A stretch of DNA of 12,040 nucleotides. Origin: Dysgonamonadaceae bacterium. Lineage in GTDB: Bacteria > Bacteroidota > Bacteroidia > Bacteroidales > Azobacteroidaceae. The position numbers and the translations under genes are program-made. The notes below the pieces were generated by a model, which was not told the DNA's origin, did not search any database, and saw nothing but the letters and a program-made list of their open reading frames with translations. The DNA is taken from assembly GCA_031258895.1 (NCBI GenBank), contig JAIRMF010000085.1, positions 1 to 12,040 on the forward strand, in the 5' to 3' direction. Shown here piece by piece: positions 1 through 6,423 of this stretch (positions are counted from its first letter, which is position 1; each line of letters begins with the position of its first letter).

Positions 1-163
1 TCTTCCATAAATCCGGTCCTATAAAAATCAGATTGTCTCCAAATTTTTCGTGCAAGGTCTTTGCTTTGGTCGATAATACGGTGTAGATACCGCCTACTTT
101 GTTGCAAACTTCCCATGAAGACTCAAAAATAAATTCCGGTGTTGATTGTTTTGTTTTTTTCAT
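1..163 (-). CDS. Glycogen synthase, GT3 (eukaryote-type), N-terminal part only
   Basis: Reading the minus strand from the ATG at 163 gives 54 codons that stay open to the window edge, so only the N-terminus is visible. The fragment begins with about a dozen polar residues and then FESSWEVCNKVGGIYTVLST, followed by a stretch ending FIGPDLWK. This is the start of the GT3 family (fungal/animal-type glycogen synthase, also found in Bacteroidota), where the KVGGIYTV segment lies in the nucleotide-sugar binding region. The enzyme transfers glucose from UDP-glucose to the non-reducing end of glycogen in the cytoplasm. A TATCTTTG box lies 25 bases upstream and supports this start. The gene is divergent from the cytidylyltransferase fusion gene. 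The family call is confident although about 90% of the protein is outside the window. Confidence 0.82.
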   Translation of the reverse strand, partial: MKKTKQSTPEFIFESSWEVCNKVGGIYTVLSTKAKTLHEKFGDNLIFIGPDLWK

Positions 164-187
164 TTGTAGATATTGTAGCTTTGAATG

Positions 188-195
188 CAAAGATA
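188..195 (-). promoter_or_regulatory. Bacteroidota -7 box for the glycogen synthase gene
   Basis: The minus strand reads TATCTTTG, an exact match to the Bacteroidota -7 consensus TAnnTTTG. It lies 25 bases before the ATG at 163, giving an expected leader of roughly 15-20 nt. I see no clear TTTG -33 element at the expected distance. It interleaves with the divergent plus-strand promoter at 226-233. Confidence 0.6.
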
Positions 196-225
196 CGATT
201 TTTCCGCGTTATTTTAATTTTTCAC

Positions 226-233
226 TATATTTG
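226..233 (+). promoter_or_regulatory. Bacteroidota -7 box for the cytidylyltransferase-GHMP gene
   Basis: TATATTTG matches the TAnnTTTG consensus. Transcription would begin near 240, leaving a leader of about 20 nt before the ATG at 260. No convincing -33 TTTG is present about 20 bases upstream; that region is T-rich instead. No Shine-Dalgarno is seen before the start codon, as is common in this phylum. Confidence 0.6.
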
Positions 234-259
234 CATCCGAAATTTCACGAAAAACCTGC

Positions 260-1396
260 ATGGAACAAAAGAAAGTTTTTGTAAGTGGATGCTACGATAT
301 GCTCCACAGCGGTCACGTCGCCTTTTTTGAAGAGGCCTCGCAACACGGCCATCTATACGTAGGCATCGGCTCGGATAAGACAATTTTCGAGCTGAAAGCG
401 CGTAAACCGTTCAACAACGAAAATGAACGCCTGTACATGGTCAAAGCCCTGAAAACGGTGAAAGACGCCTGGATAAATCAAGGGAACGGTCTGATCGATT
501 TCCTTGAAGAAATTAAGCGCCTGAGGCCGGATGTTTTTTTCGTCAACAACGACGGACACAGCACCCTAAAAGAACAGTTATGCCGCGAACTCGGCGTCAA
601 ATACGTTATCAGCAAACGTATCCCGCACGACAACCTGCCTGTTCGTTCCACAACCGCTTTGAGGGAAGAGTGTCGCATTCCCTACCGTATCGATCTTGCC
701 GGCGGTTGGCTCGACCAGCCTAATGTAAGCGGACTCTACCCGGGTCCCGTATTGACCATCTCGATTGAGCCTGACTATGATTTCAACGACCGCAGCGGCA
801 TGTCCACAAGTTCCCGTAAGAAAGCCATTGAACTCTGGCAGGTGGATATACCGGCAGGCAATCGGGAAGTTCTCGCCCGCACGCTGTTTTGCTATGAGAA
901 TCCTCCGGGGGCCGTCTATATCAGCGGATCACAGGACGCTCTGGGCATCGTTTTGCCGGGCTTGAACCGTTTGAATTACAGCGGCGACTATTGGCCCTCT
1001 ACGATTGAAAAAAACCTCGATAACGACGTTCTCGACTGGCTGGAGGCACATCTCTGGCTTGTTCCGCTTTATCCTCGCTGCAAGCAGTACGATGTACTGT
1101 CCAAAACCAATCTCACCGCAGATGGCGCTCGGCGACTGAGCGAGGCGGCCGACGGGTGTTGGAATGCCATTGCGGAGAAGGACATTAAGAAATTCGGGGA
1201 GGCGATGAGAAAGAGCTTCGAGGCTCAGGTTGCCATGTATCCGAACATGGTAAACAGGGACATTCTTGATGCTTTTCGACAGTACAAAGGCCATGTTGAC
1301 GGTTGGAAGTTGAGTGGCGCCGGAGGTGGGGGTTATTTGATTTTTGCGTCGGAGTATCCTGTCGAAAATTCCATTCAGATAAGGATAAGGAGATAA
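260..1396 (+). CDS. Cytidylyltransferase-like domain fused to a GHMP-kinase-like domain
   Basis: A 378-residue protein with two recognisable parts. Residues about 4-135 form a cytidylyltransferase-type nucleotidyltransferase: HSGH at 16-19 is the HxGH nucleotide-binding signature and RSTT at 129-132 is the ISSTT-like motif near its end. From about 138 a GHMP small-molecule-kinase-like region follows, with RIDLAGG at 143-149 (motif 1), GMSTSS at 180-185 where the family has its GxGSSS phosphate loop, SGSQDALG at 222-229, and GAGGGG at 353-358 (motif 3). Such a pair would phosphorylate a sugar or polyol and then activate it as an NDP derivative; the actual substrate cannot be read from the sequence. 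The phosphate loop is shorter than usual, so kinase activity is uncertain. The start is set by the promoter box 27 bases upstream. It sits 69 bases before spt on the same strand, which suggests, but does not prove, a role in lipid headgroup or envelope sugar supply. Confidence 0.8.
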   Translation: MEQKKVFVSGCYDMLHSGHVAFFEEASQHGHLYVGIGSDKTIFELKARKPFNNENERLYMVKALKTVKDAWINQGNGLIDFLEEIKRLRPDVFFVNNDGHSTLKEQLCRELGVKYVISKRIPHDNLPVRSTTALREECRIPYRIDLAGGWLDQPNVSGLYPGPVLTISIEPDYDFNDRSGMSTSSRKKAIELWQVDIPAGNREVLARTLFCYENPPGAVYISGSQDALGIVLPGLNRLNYSGDYWPSTIEKNLDNDVLDWLEAHLWLVPLYPRCKQYDVLSKTNLTADGARRLSEAADGCWNAIAEKDIKKFGEAMRKSFEAQVAMYPNMVNRDILDAFRQYKGHVDGWKLSGAGGGGYLIFASEYPVENSIQIRIRR

Positions 1397-1436
1397 TGAA
1401 TCGTTTCCGAAATCCTCTCATTTAGTTTTTTTTCAC

Positions 1437-1444
1437 TACCTTTG
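1437..1444 (+). promoter_or_regulatory. Bacteroidota -7 box for spt
   Basis: TACCTTTG fits TAnnTTTG and lies 21 bases before the ATG at 1466, giving a leader of about 15 nt. This rules out the slightly longer reading frame beginning at a TTG at 1442, which would lie inside the promoter. It also suggests that spt can be transcribed separately from the upstream fusion gene. Confidence 0.6.
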
Positions 1445-1465
1445 CACCTCGAAATTCGATATTTT

Positions 1466-2659
1466 ATGAATAATCTTCTTATTGAAAAGCTCGGTAAATA
1501 CGATGTTCCGCAAAAAACGATGGCGTTAGGTATTTATCCGTATTTCAGAGCGATAGAAAGCGACCAGGACACGGAAGTTACAATCAACGGAAAAAAAGTT
1601 TTGATGTTTGGGTCCAACTCTTATCTCGGTCTTACCAACCATCCGAAGGTAAAAGAGGCGGCCATTGAGGCTACGCGCAAATACGGTACGGGCATGGCCG
1701 GCAGTCGCTTATTAAACGGGACTCTGGACATACATCTTGCACTTGAGAGGAAGTTAGCCGATTTTATGGGCAAGGATGACGCTATCATTTATTCCACCGG
1801 TTTTCAGGTAAATCTTGGCGTCGTTTCCTGTGTCACAGGTCGGGAGGATTATATTTTGTGGGATGAGCGCGACCATGCGTCAATCATTGAAGGTCATCGT
1901 TTGTCGTTTGCCGAGAAGTTCAAGTTTCGCCATAACGACATGGATTCCCTTGAGAAGCAGTTGCAGAAATGCCATCCCGACAAGATCAAACTTATCGTTG
2001 TTGACGGCGTTTTCAGCATGGAGGGCGACATTGCCGACATTCCGGAGATTGTTCGTTTGGCGGGGCAGTACAATGCCGCCGTGATGGTTGACGAGGCACA
2101 TGGATTGGGGGTTCTTGGCCGTCAGGGTCGTGGCGCTTGCGATCATTTTAGGTTTTTGCCGGAAGTTGATTTGGTGATGGGTACTTTCAGCAAGTCGCTT
2201 GCATCTATTGGCGGTTTCATTGCTGCCGACAATGAGGTGATCAACTATTTGCGTCACAATTCACGCTCGTATCTTTTCAGTGCGAGCAGCACTCCTGGCG
2301 CTACGGCTGCAGCGAGTGCGGCTTTCGACATCATGATCGGTGAGCCGGAGCGCATCGAAAATCTCTGGAAGCTGACGCACTATGCGTTGAAGGGTTTTCG
2401 TGAGATGGGTTGTGAGATAGGCCACACCTCCACTCCTATCATTCCCATTTACATTCGCGACAACAACAAAACTTTTGCTTTGACGCGCGATCTTTTCGAG
2501 AGCGGAGTGTTTGTCAATCCTGTTGTTTCACCGGCGGTTTCCAACAACGACACTTTGATTCGTTTTTCGCTCATGGCCACCCACACTTTCCGGCAGTTGG
2601 ACACGGCAATGGAAAAGATAGAGAAGGCACTGAGGAAGATCGGCCAGCTAAACAAATAA
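1466..2659 (+). CDS. spt: Serine palmitoyltransferase (alpha-oxoamine synthase family)
   Basis: A PLP enzyme of 397 residues, the usual length for the soluble bacterial enzyme. It condenses L-serine with a long-chain acyl-CoA to 3-ketosphinganine, the first committed step of sphingolipid synthesis, in the cytoplasm. Visible family features: NSYLGL at 51-56; GTGMAGSRLLNGT at 74-86; His137 in RDHASI, which stacks on PLP; DEAHG at 209-213; and TFSKSLASIGGF at 240-251 with the Schiff-base lysine K243. Close relatives are 2-amino-3-ketobutyrate CoA ligase, AONS (BioF) and ALA synthase. I favour SPT because of the N-terminal YPYFRAIES stretch and because Bacteroidota of this kind make sphingolipids. 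The ATG at 1466 was chosen because the promoter box sits just before it. The other ceramide genes are not in the window. Confidence 0.85.
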   Translation: MNNLLIEKLGKYDVPQKTMALGIYPYFRAIESDQDTEVTINGKKVLMFGSNSYLGLTNHPKVKEAAIEATRKYGTGMAGSRLLNGTLDIHLALERKLADFMGKDDAIIYSTGFQVNLGVVSCVTGREDYILWDERDHASIIEGHRLSFAEKFKFRHNDMDSLEKQLQKCHPDKIKLIVVDGVFSMEGDIADIPEIVRLAGQYNAAVMVDEAHGLGVLGRQGRGACDHFRFLPEVDLVMGTFSKSLASIGGFIAADNEVINYLRHNSRSYLFSASSTPGATAAASAAFDIMIGEPERIENLWKLTHYALKGFREMGCEIGHTSTPIIPIYIRDNNKTFALTRDLFESGVFVNPVVSPAVSNNDTLIRFSLMATHTFRQLDTAMEKIEKALRKIGQLNK

Positions 2660-2693
2660 CCCTCTTCTGTCACCTTCGGTTGCCGCACCTTTA

Positions 2694-2707
2694 AGGGGAT
2701 CTCCCCT
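2694..2707. terminator. Short GC hairpin after spt, possible weak terminator
   Basis: AGGGG-ATCT-CCCCT forms a 5-bp stem with a 4-base loop, 35 bases after the spt stop. There is no run of T after it (GTGTTTC follows), so it is not a canonical intrinsic terminator. It may act as a transcript 3' end or be chance. Confidence 0.3.
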
Positions 2708-2708
2708 G

Positions 2709-2856
2709 TGTTTCATACATGCGTTGCCATATTTAACCGACTGTTTCGCACATCCGTGCTACGTTTATCCGTGGCTGTTTCGTACACACTAAACAAGGCC
2801 ACCCATCCATAAAGCGCCCCCTTTACCACCACCCAAATAGCCGTGTATCTGAAACA
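2709..2856 (+). repeat. Periodic TGTTTCryACA repeats in the gap between spt and the GT4 gene
   Basis: The 339-base gap 2660-2998 has no convincing gene. Inside it, TGTTTCATACA (2709-2719), TGTTTCGCACA (2742-2752) and TGTTTCGTACA (2776-2786) recur at offsets of 33 and 34 bases. A related inverted copy, TGTATCTGAAACA, lies at 2844-2856. ATCCGTG also occurs twice, at 2752-2758 and 2767-2773. The C-rich plus strand of this gap differs from the genes on both sides. The repeats could be binding sites for a regulator of the downstream gene, or a worn tandem repeat. I do not recognise the motif. Confidence 0.45.
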
Positions 2857-2970
2857 ATGGGAAAACACAGCATAGAAGGGCATTCCACTCATTTCTACAT
2901 CGCTGCTCGTTTACTCTTTCCTTCGATCAAAAATCTTGCTTTTTTTAGAGGTTTGGAAAAGAATTTTCCC

Positions 2971-2978
2971 TACCTTTG
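2971..2978 (+). promoter_or_regulatory. Bacteroidota -7 box for the GT4 gene
   Basis: TACCTTTG matches TAnnTTTG and lies 20 bases before the ATG at 2999, giving a leader of about 14 nt. A TTTG at 2952-2955 could be the -33 element, but its 15-base spacer is shorter than the usual 19 or so. The box excludes translation from the TTG at 2936. Confidence 0.6.
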
Positions 2979-2998
2979 CAACTTATTTCATTTTTGTC

Positions 2999-4261
2999 AT
3001 GAAGGTCTTAATGTTCGGATGGGAATTTCCACCCCACATACTTGGCGGGTTGGGAACTGCGAGTTATGGATTGACCCGTGGTATGTCGTTTCAGAGAGAC
3101 ATGGAATTGACATTCGCTATTCCACGCATTACCGGCGATGAGGATCGGAGTTTCATGCGAATCATCGGACTTAACACGACGCCCGTTGTATGGCGTGATG
3201 TAACGAAGGAATTAGTGGAGGAGCGAATTGGAAAAGTCCTGGAGTCGCGTTTATATTTTGACCTCAGGGACCATATTTACGCCAATTTCAATCATTATCC
3301 TGCCAACGATCTTGGTTGTATTGAGTTTTCGGGCCGCTATCCTTCCAATTTGCTTGAGGAGATAAACAATTATTCGATAGTTGCGGGTGTTATTGCTCGT
3401 ACGGTTGAGGCGGACGTTATCCATTCCCACGACTGGCTGACGTATCCGGCCGGTATTCATGCCGGAACGGTTACAGGAAAACCTCTTGTTATACACGTCC
3501 ATGCAACTGATTTTGATCGCAGTCGAGGCAACATCAATCCTCAGGTGTATGCTATCGAGCGGGACGGTATGAACCATGCCGATCATATAATTACGGTCAG
3601 CAACCTGACACGGAAGACTGTTATCGAACGCTATAATCAAGACCCTGCAAAAGTTACGACCGTTCATAATGCTGTGGAACCGCTGAGTGTTGAAATTATA
3701 CCGGCTAATCCGCCTCGGCGCTCCGGCGAGAAGATAATTACCTTTCTGGGCAGAGTAACTATGCAGAAGGGGCCTGAATATTTTATTGAGGCGGCTGCCA
3801 GGGTCTTGAAAAAGGCAAAGAATGTGCGTTTTGTCATGGCGGGCAGTGGAGACATGATGCATGAAATGATCCGTCTTACCGCAGGTCTCGGCATTTCGGA
3901 TCGTTTTCATTTTACCGGATTTTTGAAGGGACATCAGGTTTATGAAATGCTTAAATCAAGCGATGTTTATGTGATGCCGTCTGTTTCCGAGCCGTTTGGC
4001 ATTTCACCTCTTGAGGCGATGCAATGCGGCGTCCCGTCGATCATTTCCAGGCAATCCGGTTGTGCCGAGATACTAAACAATGCCGTCAAGGTAGATTATT
4101 GGGATATTGAGGCGATGGCCGACGCGATGTATTCGATAGTTACCTACCCTGCTATGCATGAATATCTTAAAACGGAAGGCAAGAAGGAAGTTGATGCTAT
4201 TACGTGGGAGGACGTAGCGCTGAAGGTGAGACGGATTTACGACCAAGTGTCCGGCAAGTAA
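2999..4261 (+). CDS. GT4-family glycosyltransferase, glycogen-synthase-like
   Basis: A 420-residue GT-B glycosyltransferase. The N-terminus MKVLMFGWEFPPHILGGLGT carries the GGLG loop (16-19) typical of GT4/GT5 enzymes that bind ADP- or UDP-glucose. HSHDWLTYPAG at 143-152 is the end of the N-terminal Rossmann domain. FLGRVTMQKGPE at 249-260 opens the C-terminal domain, and SEPFGISPLEA at 330-340 is the EX7E motif with E331 and E339, which bind the nucleotide sugar. Such GT4 proteins are often found with glycogen metabolism genes in Bacteroidales. The GT3 glycogen synthase at the left edge fits that theme, although the two are separated here by the fusion gene and spt and are on opposite strands. 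Donor and acceptor are not determined; a capsule or lipid-sugar transferase is possible. The start is fixed by the promoter box at 2971. Confidence 0.8.
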   Translation: MKVLMFGWEFPPHILGGLGTASYGLTRGMSFQRDMELTFAIPRITGDEDRSFMRIIGLNTTPVVWRDVTKELVEERIGKVLESRLYFDLRDHIYANFNHYPANDLGCIEFSGRYPSNLLEEINNYSIVAGVIARTVEADVIHSHDWLTYPAGIHAGTVTGKPLVIHVHATDFDRSRGNINPQVYAIERDGMNHADHIITVSNLTRKTVIERYNQDPAKVTTVHNAVEPLSVEIIPANPPRRSGEKIITFLGRVTMQKGPEYFIEAAARVLKKAKNVRFVMAGSGDMMHEMIRLTAGLGISDRFHFTGFLKGHQVYEMLKSSDVYVMPSVSEPFGISPLEAMQCGVPSIISRQSGCAEILNNAVKVDYWDIEAMADAMYSIVTYPAMHEYLKTEGKKEVDAITWEDVALKVRRIYDQVSGK

Positions 4262-4314
4262 CATTATATACTTAAAATAACTTTGGTAATTATGTACAAG
4301 TTTGCACAGAAGTA

Positions 4315-4346
4315 TTTGTATAAGTGTAATAATCTTCTTACATTTG
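4315..4346 (+). promoter_or_regulatory. Promoter (-33 and -7) ahead of the transposase remnant
   Basis: TTTG at 4315-4318, a 20-base spacer, and TACATTTG at 4339-4346 form the best complete Bacteroidota promoter in the window. Transcription would start near 4353, inside the palindrome at 4348-4364, just before the ATG at 4368. Another isolated -7-like box, TAACTTTG at 4278-4285, lies just after the GT4 stop and has no clear -33 partner. Confidence 0.55.
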
Positions 4347-4347
4347 C

Positions 4348-4364
4348 GGTACAATAAATGTACC
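4348..4364. repeat. Perfect 6-bp inverted repeat overlapping the transcription start
   Basis: GGTACA-ATAAA-TGTACC: two perfect 6-base arms around a 5-base spacer. It lies directly after the -7 box at 4339-4346, where an operator bound by a dimeric repressor would block transcription. It could equally be a 5' hairpin in the transcript or part of the old insertion-sequence end. The gene downstream is dead, so any role is probably historical. Confidence 0.45.
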
Positions 4365-4367
4365 ACG

Positions 4368-4752
4368 ATGGTAAATATAGATTCCCATTTTAAACTTATT
4401 AAAAGTGTCTCCAAATTAGCAATCCAGTATAGATCACTTAGAGGATTTGCGCTGAGGTGATAGTGTTACAAGCCCTTTTGATTCCACGTCTACGGTTTAT
4501 AAATGTAAAGGTAATAAATACCGTTGTAAAAACACAAGCCAATACTTCAATGTTAAAACAGGTACAATGTTTGACGATACAAAAGTTGAGTTACAAAAAT
4601 GGTTCTTAGCTATCTACATTATAACCTCTCATAAAAAAGGTATATCTTCACTCCATTTATCAAAAGATATAGATGTAACACAAAAAACAGCCTGGTTTAT
4701 GTTGCAGCGTATCCGCAATTGCTTTGGCATATCCGGCAATGACAAATTAGAC
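4368..4752 (+). pseudogene. IS1595/ISXO2-type transposase remnant (N-terminal part)
   Basis: From 4438 the frame reads LEDLR-stop-GDSVTSPF, then YKCKGNKYRCK, SQYFNVKTGTMF and HKKGISSLHLSKDIDVTQKT, followed by AWFMLQRIRNCFG. This is the zinc-ribbon and helical region of ISXO2-like (IS1595 family) transposases. A TGA at 4453-4455 replaces the expected TGG of RWGDSV. The CPxC zinc ligands appear as SPFD. The ATG at 4368 is one base out of frame with the rest. The match ends after KLD at about 4752, before the first catalytic Asp of the DDE domain, and from there the sequence belongs to another gene. The element cannot move by itself. The part from 4438 to 4752 is recognised with good confidence; 4368-4437 is assigned only by position. 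No terminal inverted repeats were found. Confidence 0.75.
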
Positions 4753-5279
4753 GTAGCATTGATTATGATAAAAAATCACCTATAACCAAAAATTTCTTTG
4801 CGACGGTACAAAATAAACTTCATTTTGCTATATGCTATCACACAGCAGCCGAAATAATAAAAGATAGAGTTAGTTCTACAAAGCCTCATATGGGCTTAAC
4901 TTCATGGAAATATGAAAAAATAGACGGTAAAGTATTAAAAAGTGATATGACTGTAGCAAAAAATTATCTTAACGAAAAAGAACTTGGAGACTTAAACCAT
5001 TTTGTTTCACAATATTTAGATTATGCGGAAGGTTTAGCGAGGCGAAAAATAGGACTAACTATGAAAGATTGGGTAGATAAATTAGATGCGTTCTTAAAAT
5101 TTAGAGTTATTCAAGATAAGGAATATCAATCAGATTTTGACCGATTTTCTCAAACCATAGATGAAATAAAAACAACAGGTAAATTACCGTCACCCAAAAT
5201 ATCATTAGGATTTAGTGTTAAAGAATTTCAGGAAAAACAAAAATTATCAGACTTTAATCAAAATCTAAACAAAGAATAA
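4753..5279 (+). pseudogene. RhuM-family protein, C-terminal remnant with an internal deletion
   Basis: In the frame of the ATG at 4890, but starting earlier, the sequence reads SIDYDKKSPITKNFF, then ATVQNKLHFAI, HTAAEIIKDRVSSTKP, HMGLTSWKY, VAKNYLNEKELGDLNHFVSQ and MKDWVDKLDAFLKF. These are the C-terminal hallmarks of RhuM-family proteins (named from a Salmonella SPI-3 gene, function not established, common next to restriction-modification and mobile loci). The N-terminal half, which carries the Bro/ANT-like region in the family, is absent; the frame is blocked by TGA at 4740-4742. At residues KF (5097-5102) the sequence jumps to RVIQDKEYQSDFDRF. From memory of the family some 25-30 residues, ending in a second KF-like site, normally lie between. 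A shortened product from the ATG at 4890 (129 residues) is possible but probably non-functional. The stretch is markedly AT-rich compared with its neighbours. Confidence 0.72.
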
Positions 5280-5296
5280 AGACGATAACAACTAAA

Positions 5297-5331
5297 TAAT
5301 TAAACCGTGTAGCAAAAACACGGTTTAATTA
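5297..5331. terminator. Strong hairpin terminator after the RhuM remnant
   Basis: Arms 5297-5310 and 5318-5331 pair perfectly over 14 bp (core AAACCGTGT / ACACGGTTT) around a 7-base A-rich loop. The stem ends in A/T pairs, so both strands carry short A/T tracts beside the GC core, and TTAATTA followed by CATTTCGATTTT comes after it. It would stop transcripts from the RhuM side before the porin gene and may work in both directions. It begins 18 bases after the RhuM stop. Confidence 0.7.
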
Positions 5332-5376
5332 CATTTCGATTTTGTGTAAACTTTTATATAATTAACATAACTTTTT

Positions 5377-6423
5377 ATGAAAAAACTCTTTTTCCTCTGT
5401 TTTTTATTTTCCTGTACCGCATCATATTCACAACAACACGGTACTGAGAGAACCAAACGGGCTTTTCGCAGTGAACAGTTTAATCTGAGCGGATACGGTC
5501 AGGCAGTTGCCGGTTTGAGCAAGTCTTCTTTTGCCGGAGTCGGATCGTCGTTTGATGTTCAGCGTGTCATATTGTTTGCGACGGGCAGTCTGGGCACTCA
5601 CGACAAGTTCGGTTACATGTTGATGTTAGATTTAGGGCCAAACATTTCTATGCAGGAGATGTATGGGGAGTGGTTACCGTACAGGTTCTTAAACATTCGT
5701 TTCGGTCAGTACAAGATTCCGTTTACCATTGAGAATCCTATGTCTGCATCACGATTTGAGACCGTTTACCCTTCTCGTTCTGTTTCGGCCATGTCAGGCA
5801 GTTCCGGTGATTTCAACCAGTTTGACGGTCGGGGAGTAAAGGCCGGTCGTGATGTGGGGTTAATGTTTTCCGGTCGGGCTATGGAGAGGGACGGTTTTCA
5901 TCTGTTGGAATACAGTGCGGGACTGTTCAACGGCACGGGACTAAATACCAGGGACAACAACAACGCCAAGGATTTTGTAGGCTCTGCGTATATTCAACCA
6001 ATAAATGGTTTGAAGGTTGGCGGGTCTTTTTACAGCGGCAAGATCACTCTTTCGAGCGATACCAACGGGCTTTCTCACGGCAATCACAGGAGGAAGGCTT
6101 ACAGTACCGGTCTTGTTTTTGACAGCCGGTATTTTTATGTTCGTTCGGAATATATTTCAAACCGCACGGGAGATTTGCGCCGTCAGGGTTTTTATGTTTC
6201 CGGTTTGTGGCGTTTTGTTCCGGGCCGGTGGGAGGTTGTTGGGAAGTACGATTTATTTGATTCCGACTGTTCTTTGAGTCGTAACGAGGTCACCGACCTG
6301 ACGTTTGGAGTGAATTATTTTCTTGCCTACCTGACCAAGATACAGGTTGATTACATTTTGACGGACGATTTGTTGCAGGGCTTAACCCATTCGGCAGCTG
6401 TACAGTTACAGATTTTCTTTTAA
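5377..6423 (+). CDS. Outer-membrane porin, OprP/OprO-like (porin family O/P)
   Basis: A 348-residue protein with a signal peptide (MKK, then a hydrophobic core to about residue 13, probable cut after ASYS near 18). The mature part alternates polar and hydrophobic residues in many short strands, as in a beta-barrel, and ends in an aromatic C-terminus (QLQIFF) that suits outer-membrane insertion. MQEMYGEWLPYRFLNIRFGQ, then YKIPFTIENPMSAS, and a GRDVGLMFSG stretch are characteristic of the phosphate-selective porin O/P family in Bacteroidota. It should allow passive diffusion of small anions or other solutes; phosphate specificity is not shown. No clear TAnnTTTG box precedes it, though TAACTTTT at 5368-5375 is close to the start. 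Its stop codon overlaps that of the kinase on the other strand. Confidence 0.82.
   Translation: MKKLFFLCFLFSCTASYSQQHGTERTKRAFRSEQFNLSGYGQAVAGLSKSSFAGVGSSFDVQRVILFATGSLGTHDKFGYMLMLDLGPNISMQEMYGEWLPYRFLNIRFGQYKIPFTIENPMSASRFETVYPSRSVSAMSGSSGDFNQFDGRGVKAGRDVGLMFSGRAMERDGFHLLEYSAGLFNGTGLNTRDNNNAKDFVGSAYIQPINGLKVGGSFYSGKITLSSDTNGLSHGNHRRKAYSTGLVFDSRYFYVRSEYISNRTGDLRRQGFYVSGLWRFVPGRWEVVGKYDLFDSDCSLSRNEVTDLTFGVNYFLAYLTKIQVDYILTDDLLQGLTHSAAVQLQIFF

Noticed and set aside
929..1294. 121-codon minus-strand frame in the fusion gene
   Set aside because: Shadow of the coding strand: the GHMP motifs lie in the plus frame and no promoter box precedes it.
2936..2998. Longer GT4 protein starting at TTG 2936
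   Set aside because: The -7 box at 2971-2978 would lie inside it, and the conserved N-terminus starts at the ATG at 2999.
2857..3141. 94-codon plus frame covering the GT4 start
   Set aside because: It runs across the promoter and into the GT4 gene in another frame, and its peptide has no recognisable domain.
3251..3934. 227-codon open frame on the minus strand
   Set aside because: It lies entirely inside the GT4 gene, which has clear motifs in the other strand. The translation looks like no known protein.
4262..5376. A complete mobile element or phage fragment
   Set aside because: No terminal inverted repeats, target duplication, integrase or tRNA attachment site could be seen; only gene remnants.
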